NCBI GenBank assembly: GCA_037953625.1
Contig: CM075649.1
Coordinates: 123,377,290 to 123,441,289 of the forward strand
Direction: 5' to 3'
Length of the DNA stretch: 64,000 bases
Source: Crotalaria pallida
Taxonomy: Eukaryota > Streptophyta > Magnoliopsida > Fabales > Fabaceae
Part shown: one piece after another, positions 54,107-64,000 of the stretch
How the letters are laid out: each line of letters opens with the position of its first letter
Numbering within the stretch: the stretch's first letter is position 1
Position numbers and translations under genes: made by a program
The notes under the pieces: model-generated
Told to the model about the DNA's origin: nothing
Seen by the model: only the letters and a program-made list of their open reading frames with translations
Databases searched by the model: none

Positions 54107-54363
54107 GAGCCTGCATAGAATAGGTGTTTTGGATCCTAGATCCTAGGGATAGAGCTGTGGAGGATCTAAGGAGCTTCTGAGGACATGGAGGACTTGCTCT
54201 GGGACTTCTGCTTTTGGACTTTGTTATATATTGTATATATTGAGAGGTCTTAGAGTGAGCTTTTATTTTAGTGCAGCTGGTCTGTATATGTCTTATCAAA
54301 ACTTGCTATCTCGACTTTTTATCACTTGCTACTGTACTGATGGGGTTTTATTTGATGGTATGA

Positions 54364-54402
<39 letters not shown>

Positions 54403-54776
54403 TTTATTTTCCTCAGCAGTGCCCCATAAGTATTATTTTTCTTCCGCGAACTCTGATTTCAGTTTATAAAGAATTCGGCGAAACGTATACATTTTATATA
54501 TTCAAATCCCACTCGAGAGGCAAATAGTGTATTCAACTGATAAATACTAGTAATGTTTTTTTTAATCAAGAAAATGCGTTCTCGAGAGTTTTTCTCAATT
54601 TAAGATAGTACTATGCCGAATTTATGTAACGGTTTATGTCGAAAAGAGGTTTTTGATTGAGCAAGTAATAATATTAAAAAGGAAAAATTTTCTAGTCCTA
54701 ATTTTGATAGCAAGTAGTAAACTATTTGGAAATATTAATTATTTTCAAGTCAAAAAGAGAGCGTCACACCCTTTGG

Positions 54777-54788
54777 TGGTATAAGAGC
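54777..54788 (+). other. E4 primer-binding site, one mismatch
   Basis: TGGTATAAGAGC, the initiator tRNA-Met site with C changed to A at position 7, eight bases after the LTR. The change may weaken priming. Confidence 0.8.
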
Positions 54789-54930
54789 ATTGGTCTTGTT
54801 CCTCATGGCCCTGAAGATGCAGCTAAGTATGATATTCAATGTTGATTGAATATGTTTGAGTAAGTTAGTGGTAGTATTTATGTTTTAAATACCTTTTTAG
54901 TAACCCAAAGCCCATAGTGCAGGTCTTTCT

Positions 54931-57900
54931 ATGGCAACCCGAAATCGAAATGTTACTAATGAAATGTTAGAACGAATCACGACTGTGCTGGAAGGCATGC
55001 AGCAGCAGCAGAGGCATCAATCATCTCAAGGGAGAGCTGGTAATCCATCTGCTGGCAACATGGCGAATCATGATGCTAAGACTCTGTCGGAGTTCAGGAA
55101 GTGCAATCCACCAAGATTTGAGGGAGGATATAGACCTGATGAGGCGAACAAGTGGTTGTATGAGATCAATAAGATCTTCCGAACTCTGGAGTGTTCTGAT
55201 GAACAGAAGGTGACCTATGCAGTTTACATGCTTCATGGGGAAGCTGAAAACTGGTGGGATCACACGGTCCAATTGCTGAATTTTGAAAGGAGGGCAATCA
55301 ACTGGGATATTTATGGAGAAATTTCTTAATAAATATTTTCCAGAAGATTTGCGGAGGAAAAAGGAAGTGGAATTTATGCAATTGAAGCAAGGGGATATGA
55401 GTGTAGGGGAGTATGCTGCTAGATTTGAGGAGCTGATGAAGTACTCTCCCTATTACTTAAATAACCCTGATGAAAGAAGTAAGTGTGTGAAGTTTGAAGG
55501 TGGGCTAAGGCCGGAGCTGAAGTCTATCTTCAGTTATCAAAGGATTCAGAGTTTCCTTGCACTGGTGGACATGTGCAGAATGTATGAAGATGATAAGAAG
55601 GCGGAGCTGATAGGAAGTCAAGTGAAAGGGGTTGGACAGAACTATGGACCACAGAGGAAGAAGAAGTTTGACCATCGGAATAATGGTCCATATTCTAAGA
55701 ACAAAGGAAAGGGCAAGGCAGTGATGGATGACCGGAACAAGCCTCGCGATAATGCTCCTTATTGCGAGAAATGCAAGCGTTATCATCATGGTCAGTTTTG
55801 CTGGTCCACAGGAGGATGTTTCAAGTGTGGAAAGCAAAGTCACTTTGCCCGTGAATGCAAGGAATCTGCAAAGGGAGATGCAATGGGATCTGCTGGAAAG
55901 TCTGTGGTACAAGGACGAGTATTTGCTCTGAGTGGTAGTGAAACAACCCAAACCCCGAATCTCGTGCAAGGTAATTTTCTGCTCAATAATCAACCTTGCA
56001 AAATCATGTTTGATTCTGGAGCTACACATTCTTTTGTTTCCCCTGAATGTGTAAGTAGGCTGAATCTTATTGTTTCTGATTCACCCTGCTATCTTAGTAT
56101 AGACACCCCTACGCGTATACCGATCTACACCGCTAAAGTCTGTTTAGGGTGTGAGGTAGAAATTCTGGGTCGTTCATCCAATGTAGACTTGGTTTGTCTT
56201 CCTAAGTTATAATTGGATGTGATCTTGGGAATGGATTGGTTGATGAAGAACCAAGTGATCATCAATTGTGAGGAAAAGACAATTCAATATAGGACTTGAA
56301 CCGGAGGGCTATATGTGTTTATTCTCGGCTTCTGGGGAAGAAGAGTCGATGCCGATCGAAGAGATTCCAATGGTGAGGGAATTTCTGGAAGTATTTCCTG
56401 AAGAGATACCCGGATTACCTCCGAAGCGAGAGATAGAGTTTGGGATCAACTTAGTCCCTGGAGCTGGTCCCATCTTTATTGCTCCTTATAGAATGGCACC
56501 ACCAGAAATGGCAGAAATGAAGAAGCAAATCGAGGAGCTGTTGCAGAAACAAATGATCAGGCCAAGTGTTTCACCTTGGGGACCTCCATTACTGTTTGTA
56601 AAGAAGAAAGATGGAAGTATGAGGATGTGCGTGGATTACAGGCAGTTGAATAAGGTCACTATTAAGAATAAGTATCCTTTGCCAAGGATTGACGACCTTA
56701 TGGATCAAGTGAGGGGAGCTGCAGTATTCTCCAAGATTGATCTGAGATCGGGATATCATTAGATCTGGATAAAGGAGGAGGATATACCCAAGACTGCATT
56801 TCGATCGCGATACGGTCATTATGAGTATGTTGTGATGTCGTTCGGATTGACAAATGCACCTGCTATTTTCATGGATTATATGAACCGGATCTTTAGACCA
56901 TATTTGGATTTGTTTGTGGTGGTATTCATTGACGATATTTTGGTTTATTCTAAAAATCCGGAAGAGCATGAAGAGCATCTCAGGATTGTGTTGAAGGTCC
57001 TGAGGGAGAAACAACTATATGCCAAACTTACGAAGTGTGAGTTTTGGTTGAATGAAGTGAAGTTTCTGGGGCATGTGATCTCTAAAGAGGGAATTGCGGT
57101 GGATCCAGCGAAAGTAAGTTTAGTGCTAAGTTGGGAATAGCCTAAGACGGTGACGGAGGTGAGAAGTTTCTTAGGGTTGGCTGGATACTATCGTCGATTC
57201 ATAGAAGGATTTTCTAAGATTGCATTGCCTTTGACTAAGTTGACTCGGAAGGATCAACCGTTTGTGTGGGACGATCGGTGCGAAGTTAGTTTCCGTTAGT
57301 TGAAGGAAAGGTTAACATCGTCTCCTGTGTTAATCTTACCTGATCCTCACAAGAGTTTTGAAGTTTACTGTGATGCATCTAAGCAAGGACTGGGTTGTGT
57401 ATTGATGCAAGAAGGAAGAGTAGTGGCGTATGCATCGAGGCAATTGAAGAATCATGAGGTGAATTACCAGACGCACGATTTGGAGTTGGCTGCGATCGTG
57501 TTTGCCTTAAAGATATGGAGACATCATCTCTATGGCACTATATTCCAAGTATTTAGTGACCATAAGAGTTTGAAGTATCTGTTCGACCAGAAAGAGTTGA
57601 ACATGAGGCAAAGAAGATGGATGGAGTTTTTGAAGGATTATGACTTTAAACTCCATTATCACCCGGGTAAAGCGAATGTGGTTGCAGACGCGTTGAGCCG
57701 GAAAGCAATCCACATCAGTGCGATGATGGTTAAGGAAGCAGCGTTGATTGAAGAATTCAGAGATTTGAGCTTGATGACACAAGTGGAACCATCAAGTATC
57801 AAGTTGGGGACGTTGCATATCACCAACGAGTTCTTGGAAAGAATTCGGGAGTTGCAACGAACAGATGAGGAATTGATGGAAAAGATGAGACTAGGTTCGG

Positions 57901-59265
57901 AAGGAAAGGAACCTGATTTCAAGTTTGGGCAGGATGGAATCCTTCGTTTCAGGACAAGGATTTGTGTACCAAGAGATCAAGAAGTTAGGAGACTAATTCT
58001 TGATGAAGCCCATAAGAGTCGGAGGAGTATGCATCCTGGATCAACCAAAATGTATCAGGACTTGAAGAAGATATTTTGGTGGTCAGGATTAAAAAGGGAT
58101 GTGGCAGAATATGTGGCGGCGTGCTTGATTTGCCAAAAAAGCGAAGGTAGAACATCAGAAACCGGGAGGACAGTTGCAACCTCTGAGAATTCCCCAGTGG
58201 AAGTGGGATAGCATCTCGATGGACTTTGTGTCTGGTTTGCCGAGGACCGTAGCAAATCATGATGCAATCTGGGTGGTTGTGGATAGGTTAACCAAGTCGG
58301 CGCATTTTATTCCGATAAATATGCGCTATTCTTTGAGCAAGCTTACCCAGATCTATATCAAGGAGATAGTTCATCTTCACGGAGTGCCTTCGAGCATTGT
58401 GTCTGATCGAGACCTGAGGTTTTCATCGCAATTCTGGAAGAGTTTGCATAAAGCAATGGGGACAAGGTTGAAATTGAGTTCTGCGTATCATCCACAGACG
58501 GATGGCCAGACGGAGAGAACAATTCTATCTTTGGAAGATGTGTTGCGAGCGTGTGCACTTGAAGAACAAGGAAGTTGGGATCAAGTGTTACATCTTGTAG
58601 AGTTCACATACAACAATAGCTACCATGCGAGCATTGGAATGGCACCGTTCGAGGCGTTGTATGGAAGGAGGTGTCAGACCCCGCTATGTTGGTTCCAAGT
58701 GGGGAAGAACCTAATGGTTGGACCAGAAATGATACAGCAGACATCTGAAAAGATCAAGATGGTTCAGACTAAGATGAAAGCGGCTCAGAGTCGACAGAAG
58801 AGTTATGCGGATAAGAGGAGGAAACCATTAGAGTTTTCTGAGGGCGATCATGTGTTCCTTCGGGTGATTCCGATGAAAGGAATTAGTAGAGCCTTGAGAA
58901 CCCGAAAGCTTTCGCCTAAGTGTATAGGTCCATACCAGATTCTTAAGAGAGTTGGTCCTATTGCTTATCAATTGGCCTTACCACCCTCTTTATCCAACTT
59001 GCATAACGTCTTTCACGTTTCGCAGCTAAAGAAATATGTTCATGACCCATCCGTTATTCTAAAACTCCAACCTGATGACCTAACTCTGAAAGAAAACCTG
59101 ACCTTTGAAACCAGACCGGTTCAGATAGAAGATCGTGAAGTCAAGCGGCTCAGAGGGAAGGAAATACCCTTGGTCAAGGTAATTTGGGAGAATACTGACG
59201 TATCGAAAGCTACATGGGAATTAGAGGAGAAGATGCGTCCAGAGTATCCGGAGTTGTTTTTGTAA
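54931..59265 (+). pseudogene. E4 gag-pol polyprotein remnant
   Basis: Starts MATRNRNVTNEMLERITTVL. All domains are present in order: Gag, intact zinc knuckle CFKCGKQSHFAREC, protease MFDSGATHSFVS, RT (SKIDLRSGYH, FGLTNAPAIF, FIDDILVYS), RNase H (VYCDASKQGLG), integrase (MDFVSGLPRT, IVSDRD, HPQTDGQTERT) and chromodomain (REVKRLRGKEIPLVKVIW), ending TAA at 59263. Breaks: frameshift near 55305; TAA 56210-56212; frameshift near 56280; TAG 56760-56762, 57138-57140 and 57297-57299; frameshift in the A-run 58134-58140. Compared with E3, three of the four stops replace Gln codons by C to T changes. Confidence 0.95.
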
Positions 59266-59294
59266 TCTAGAACTTCGGGGACGAAATTCCTTTT

Positions 59295-59308
59295 AAGTGG
59301 GGGAGTAG
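59295..59308 (+). other. E4 polypurine tract
   Basis: AAGTGGGGGAGTAG directly before the 3' LTR, the same sequence as the E3 tract. Confidence 0.9.
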
Positions 59309-60248
59309 TGTAACACCCCTAATTTTCGTCTCCCGAATAATAGAAAATTAATAATAAAAAGTTTTATTATTAATTTATAGTATTTTCAAGTTTATGTTTT
59401 GTATTTAATTAGCCTTAAATATAAAAATAAGTGGAAATATTTTTATATGGCAAATAAATGCAAAATATAAGAAAATTGCATTTTGGTCCCTGGATGAGGA
59501 CTAAAAGGCAATATTAGAATAGTTCTTGGAGAGAAAGATTTAAAAATAATAATTTTTAAATTTTGAACTGATCTAACCAGTTAGTAATGCCCTGTAACCG
59601 GTTAGACGATGAACTCAGAAACTGGTTTAGTGGATTTTGATGAGTAATCACTCAAATTACTCCGTAAACGCCACGATTACAGCCTTGGATTAGTGGCAAC
59701 ACACGCGTCGCCCTGCATGCAAGTGTGATTTGTCTATAAATAGAGGAATTTCTGAGGATTTGGGGGTTGTTCATCTGATTTCTTGTTGAAGAAGCTGATT
59801 TAGGGTTCCAATTTCGTGAGGACGAATTCTCTTTCGTTCCTGAGTTTTGTTGAGCGATTGATACACATTCACAAAGCTCACATCAAGGGCTTTGTGTTGA
59901 TACCAAATTTGTGAGTTAAGAGTGAGTGTGGAAAGAGGAATCAAGCTTGGAAGCCAAGAGATTGAGTCTGAGCTCTGTGCTGTTCTGATTCTGGAAGCTG
60001 ATTTCCAGACTCGATTTTGGTAAGCTTAGTTGACCTTTAAGTCTCAAACTTCTTTGATTCTCTAGTGCATGTACCCTACTTTGAATTCTGATCATTTTCC
60101 CTAATTTCTTTGGCCAATTTCTGTCAAATTTGGTGGTTTTTGGACCCTGTTGCTGGAAACCGAATCTAAGAGCAGACTTGGGGAAATTGTGGGAATTTGT
60201 GGTTTTTCTTCAAATCCAGTGATAACCTTCATCAAGATCGTCTTAGAG

Positions 60249-61737
60249 GTATGGGAGAAGTCTATACTATACTAGATTTAGACTAAAAATCGAATGATTT
60301 AGGATTTGAGTTCACAAAACTCAAAAGGGCATTATGTGTTTTTAAGCACAAAGGCTTGGAGGCCAAAAACTTGCTCACTGTGGTTTTGAGCAACTTTAAT
60401 CTGATGCATGCAAGCTATATAAATGCCGAATTCTGTGTTTGAGTGCTTAATCTAAGTTTTGTTGTGTTAAATTGTGTTTATGTGAATTTTCATGCAATTT
60501 GATACAATAAACTTGATGCATGCAATATGAATGTGTTTCTGGGTGTAAACATGTTTATTTTAAGGCATATGAACTTTGTGCATAATGAAATTTGGTTAGA
60601 TTTGAGAAAGGAAGAAATTGAGTTGTTAAAACTCTTGTTTTAATGGTCTGACTGCATAATCTAATCGGTTACACGATTTTCGTAACCGGTTAGACACTGC
60701 AGATTTTCAAAGAAAATGAGTTTATTAAACAGTCCTGAAATCTTAATGGTTTCTGCTCAAATTTAAGCTTTAATTTCATTATACATGATCTGAACTTGAG
60801 TTGTCAAATTTCTGATTTGAAAGATCACATTTAATGCCTTAAGTTAATGAAATAATTTCAAGAGGAAATTATGTTCATTGGAAAAGGAAATGTGATTTGG
60901 ACTTTTGAATGTTGAAACAATGGTTTTTGAGGTATAAAACAATGTTAAATGTGTTTTGGATTGGGTATAGAATTCAAGAAAAAGGGTTTTTCTGAATTGC
61001 AATGGTAAACAGTTCAGGTCTGTAATTCTAACCGGTTAGCCTGAAACTGTAACCGGTTAGTACCTGAATCTGAAAAATAAAAAGTTAAGTTTTTAAATAC
61101 CATTGAAGTTGTATTACTCAATCTAAGTTTAAAAAGGCATGTTTTGATGAAAATTCAAAGGGGAATTTTATGCCAAAGGTTATACCTCAAATAAATCATT
61201 CAAAAGGAGAAATTGGGATATTTCTAAATCACATTAATTAATTCAAAGATAAAACCAACCCTGATGTTTTTGCATACATATAGACTGGAAGTCTGGTTGG
61301 TAGGAACGTTTATCATATTCTGGGAATATGAGGAGGGTACTCCAGGAGTACCAAAGTATAACCTACTCGATGACACATTATAGATATGTGGCCAGTGTCC
61401 GGGACTTGGTTTTTATGCGTTCTGGGAACGTGGTGCACACTCCGGGAGTGATGCTTTTTATCCAAGTATGGTTCGGCATTATGTTCTGGGAACTAATGTC
61501 GATGTTCTGGGAACACAAGGGTGTACTGGATGGACGTCCAAGATGGACATTTAGAGGCCTCAGTTGTGGATAGAAAATCATACATCATGCCACCTGCATT
61601 ATAAGAGTTATAATGTTGAAAAATTGGTGTGCTCATATGTATTTGCATTATGATCTGTCCATGATATATTTGTGATTGTAATTTTAGTCTTTATCAATTA
61701 TGTATATGTGTATACTTACTCCCTGTGCCCTGTTTAG
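60249..61737 (+). other. Putative GT-AG intron in E4 LTR (right)
   Basis: 1489 nt, same donor (GAG|GTATGGGAG), acceptor (GTTTAG) and complementary ends as in the left LTR. Confidence 0.55.
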
Positions 61738-61740
61738 GTG

Positions 61741-62214
61741 ATGGCCAGATACCTAGCCTGCATCGAGATACGCCCTATCCCTAGCGGTATATGGACGTAT
61801 GAGGAACACCATGCCACTTTTGAGGGGGAGGTTGAGATCACTCTCTACCACCCTAACCCTCTGGTGCGTGTGCGACCTCGTCGATTTAGGATCCCATTAG
61901 TCTATACTATGCATGTTCCACCTTTTTATACTTATAGAGGACCACCCCCGGCTCGACCTATGCGTCGTTTTCATAGTTTTAGATTTAGAGCTGCCACTCG
62001 TTCCCATCCTTCATCCCATAGAGTTGTCATTGAGGAGACTCCTTCTCCTGGTCCGGCTGAGTATGATAGGACTGCTTATGCGGATCCTAGACCCAGTGGT
62101 GGGGTCTCTACACCGTCGGGCGAGGTCGAGGAGGACCCTGTGGAGGATGAGAGCGAGGAGGAGGTGCATGTTGAGCCGACTGTTTCTGCTAGAGGTGGAC
62201 CCGCTGGTTCATAG
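61741..62214 (+). CDS. LTR-encoded conserved protein (E4, right LTR)
   Basis: Fourth intact copy of the ORF, 157 residues. It differs from the left-LTR copy at a few residues (for example MRRFH rather than MRCFH, and a changed residue in the EEHHAT segment). Frame, acceptor context and acidic tail are kept. In the 3' LTR it would be the last ORF of a full-length transcript, or would be expressed alone from the LTR TATA box at 59735, comparable in position to the sag gene in the LTR of a mammalian retrovirus; this is an analogy only. Confidence 0.75.
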   Translation: MARYLACIEIRPIPSGIWTYEEHHATFEGEVEITLYHPNPLVRVRPRRFRIPLVYTMHVPPFYTYRGPPPARPMRRFHSFRFRAATRSHPSSHRVVIEETPSPGPAEYDRTAYADPRPSGGVSTPSGEVEEDPVEDESEEEVHVEPTVSARGGPAGS

Positions 62215-62832
62215 GAGCCTGCATACTAGGGATAGAGCTGTGGAGGATCTGAGGAGCTGCTGAGGACATGGAGGACTTGCTCTGGGACTTCTGCTTTTGG
62301 ACTTTGTTATATATTGTATATATTGAGAGGTCTTAGAGTGAGCTTTTATTTTAGTGCAGCTGGTCTGTATATGTCTTATCAAAACTTGCTATCTCGACTT
62401 TTTATCACTTGCTACTGTACTGATGGGGTTTTATTTGATGGTATGATCTATATATATATATGATGTTTATTTTCCTCAGCAGTGCCCCATAAGTATTATT
62501 TTTCTTCCGCGAACTCTGATTTCAGTTTATAAAGAATTCGGCGAAACGTATACATTTTATATATTCAAATCCCACTCGAGAGGCAAATAGTGTATTTAAC
62601 TGATAAATACTAGTAATGTTTTTTTTTAATCAAGAAAATGCGTTCTCGAGAGTTTTTCTCAATTTAAGATAGTATTATGCCGAATTTATGTAACGGTTTA
62701 TGTCGAAAAGAGGTTTTTGATTGAGCAAGTAATAATATTAAAAAGGAAAAATTTTCTAGTCCTAATTTTGATAGCAAGTAGTAAACTATTTGGAAATATT
62801 AATTATTTTCAAGTCAAAAAGAGAGTGTCACA

Positions 62833-63039
62833 AAAGTGCAAAAATCAAAGTTTTCGAGCAAACCGGGGCATGGGAGTGTTAAACTTGATTGGCATGGAGT
62901 GTTAAGAACCATTAGGGACTCACGGACAGGCGCCCAGACATTGTTCCTCCAATATGATTTGCACCCAAGCACATGGGGTGGGCAACTGCTACATAAAACG
63001 CTAAAAACTTGAACTTTCCCACATTTTTCACACCTCCAA
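62833..63039. other. Flank between E4 and next LTR
   Basis: No gene. Contains GGAGTGTTAAGAACCATTAG, also found left of E4 at 51147, and GAGCAAACCGGGGCATGG. Confidence 0.4.
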
Positions 63040-64000
63040 TGTAACACCCATATATATATATATATTAATAGTAATTTAAAAGTTGGTAATCCAAATAAGG
63101 AACATTAAAAATTTACTATTCATAAAACAAGTTTACAAATGGTTTGGGCATTCCACTCATAATATAACAAAGTACAATCATAGAGTTCCCTTCTTTCCAT
63201 TCTTCCGCTGCGACACTCTGATCTTTGAGCTCCATAGCATTCACCTAAAATGATAACCACTAAGGGTGAGACCTTTTCACAACACAGTGAATTACAAGAT
63301 AGTATATAGTTCATAACAAGAATCCAAGAATAATAATCAAATCAGACCATGGACCAACAAATTCACCATAATCATATGCCAATTTCTTATGCACATCCAC
63401 TTCCAAGTTCAATAAAATTCACATTAATAACAACAACTTTCTTTTATCAAACATCAACACTTTGCATCAAGAATTCCATTATTTTCCCAAAGTTACATCT
63501 TTTCATCTCTTTTCATTGCTTTTCATATACTCTTTTCTCTTTTTATAATCTCATAGGTTTCTTTAGAAATTATTTCGTGGATCCATCATTGCGTACAGTC
63601 CCACAACCTGGACAACGTCTTACAGCTGCACATCAAGTGCGTCTTATGCGATCTATGCGTACAGTCTCCTTCGGACAACGTCTTACAAGATCTGGATCAC
63701 ACCGGTCTATGCGTACAGTCCCACAACCCGTACAGTCCCACAACCTGGACAACGTCTTACAAGACTTCAAATCAAACCAGTCTATGCGTACAGTCCCACA
63801 ACCCGGACAACGTCTTACAAGACTTCAAATCAAACCAGTCTATACGTACAGTCCCACAATCCGGACAACGTCTTACAAGAGTTCAAATCAAACCAGTCTA
63901 TGCGTACAGTCCCACAACCCGGACAACGTCTTACAAGACTTGAAATTCCACAATCAGCAAGGGTGTCCATCATTGCGTACAGTCCCACAACCCGGACAAC
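63040..64000 (-). mobile_element. Partial LTR, minus orientation, runs off the window
   Basis: Begins TGTAACACCCATATATATAT; on the minus strand this is the LTR end GGGTGTTACA. On the minus strand a splice-acceptor-like TCATTTTAG ends at 63245 and exon 2 starts GTGAATGC with a short open frame (about 43 codons to a TAG near 63118). Upstream is a tandem array (63590-64000). The layout matches the LTR introns of E2, E3 and E4, so this is probably another Tekay-like family. Confidence 0.7.
63590..64000 (-). repeat. Tandem array GCGTACAGTCCCACAACCCG
   Basis: About five full and partial units of roughly 58 bp: GCGTACAGTCCCACAACCCG, GACAACGTCTTACAAGACTT, then CAAATCAAACCAGTCTAT. It continues to the window edge and lies where arrays occur inside the putative introns of the other LTRs. 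Confidence 0.85.

Larger units (their letters stand above)
51182..54768 (+). repeat. E4 5' LTR
   Basis: 3587 bp. TAACCGGTTA-type palindromes upstream of the TATA box (51448-51490, plus a degenerate one near 51500) and inside the putative intron (52540-52570, 52905-52945). Also in the intron is an array of GTTCTGGGAAC-type repeats (53192-53410). Then exon 2 with the conserved ORF and a (TA)n tract at 54366-54398. Confidence 0.95.
51182..62832 (+). mobile_element. Chromovirus E4 (Tekay-like), full-length, decayed pol
   Basis: LTRs 51182-54768 and 59309-62832, TSD AAAGT (51177-51181 and 62833-62837), degenerate PBS, gag-pol remnant, PPT. LTRs differ at about 2 % of sites by eye. It is related to E3 throughout, including LTR layout, but is clearly a separate family (different LTR sequence and palindrome). 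Confidence 0.96.
59309..62832 (+). repeat. E4 3' LTR
   Basis: Direct repeat of 51182-54768. TATA box 59735-59742, intron 60249-61737, ORF 61741-62214. The (TA)n tract (62448-62461) and the GTTCTGGGAAC array (one unit fewer) are shorter than in the left copy, which accounts for most of the length difference. Confidence 0.95.

Noticed and set aside
53805..54146. 113-codon ORF overlapping the E4 LTR gene
   Set aside because: Alternative-frame shadow; the E3 comparison supports the other frame through synonymous changes.
63590..64000. CRISPR-like spaced direct repeats
   Set aside because: Units are near-identical along their full length without unique spacers, in a plant LTR; this is an ordinary tandem array.

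Overview
The window is repeat-dense plant nuclear DNA, most likely from a dicot; nothing in it fixes the species. No intact host gene was recognised. Almost every base belongs to nested transposable elements, and the order of events can be read from target-site duplications (TSDs).

Layout. (1) 1-1006 and 16777-18676 are two halves of one decayed Reina-type Ty3/gypsy gag-pol on the minus strand, split by a copia-type gag-only element (1007-16771, TSD GGAGG). That element is itself split in its left LTR by an almost intact Tekay-like chromovirus, here called E2 (1491-11512, TSD GTTAA, one 1404-codon gag-pol). (2) 18701-23598 is a tandem direct duplication of a roughly 1.75 kb block, probably the Reina LTR. 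The second copy carries a non-autonomous MULE (20853-22560, 9-bp TSD, empty site visible in the first copy). (3) 23599-26130 is a solo LTR (TSD GTTTT). (4) 26131-31948 is a decayed autonomous Helitron (Rep plus helicase start) with a Stowaway MITE. It is cut by an LTR fragment (31949-32861). (5) 32862-49480 is a minus-strand chromovirus, E3, whose chromodomain is split by a CACTA transposon (36616-41482, TSD TTC). The CACTA element carries captured pieces of a histone H3 gene, a fumarylacetoacetase gene and an unidentified gene. (6) 51182-62832 is a plus-strand chromovirus, E4 (TSD AAAGT), with complete but broken gag-pol. (7) 63040-64000 is the start of another minus-strand LTR.

Most interesting signal. 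The long LTRs (2.5-3.6 kb) of the Tekay-like elements share an architecture not explained by gag-pol. It comprises a TATA box (not found in E2), a first exon, a GT-AG intron of about 0.9-1.5 kb whose two ends are complementary to each other, and a second exon. In E3 and E4 the second exon opens with GTGATG and encodes a conserved protein of 156-157 residues, intact in all four LTR copies. A hand comparison of its first 83 codons gives 62 identical residues, 36 of them encoded by different synonymous codons, so the protein itself appears to have been selected. In E2 and the solo LTR the second exon instead carries a conserved 21-nt hairpin with a compensatory base change. Each LTR family also has its own repeated palindrome or inverted motif; in E3 and E4 the motifs sit at matching places (upstream of the TATA box and inside the intron) with different sequences.

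Expression of the LTR gene, splicing and any link between its protein and the palindromes are inferences from sequence only.
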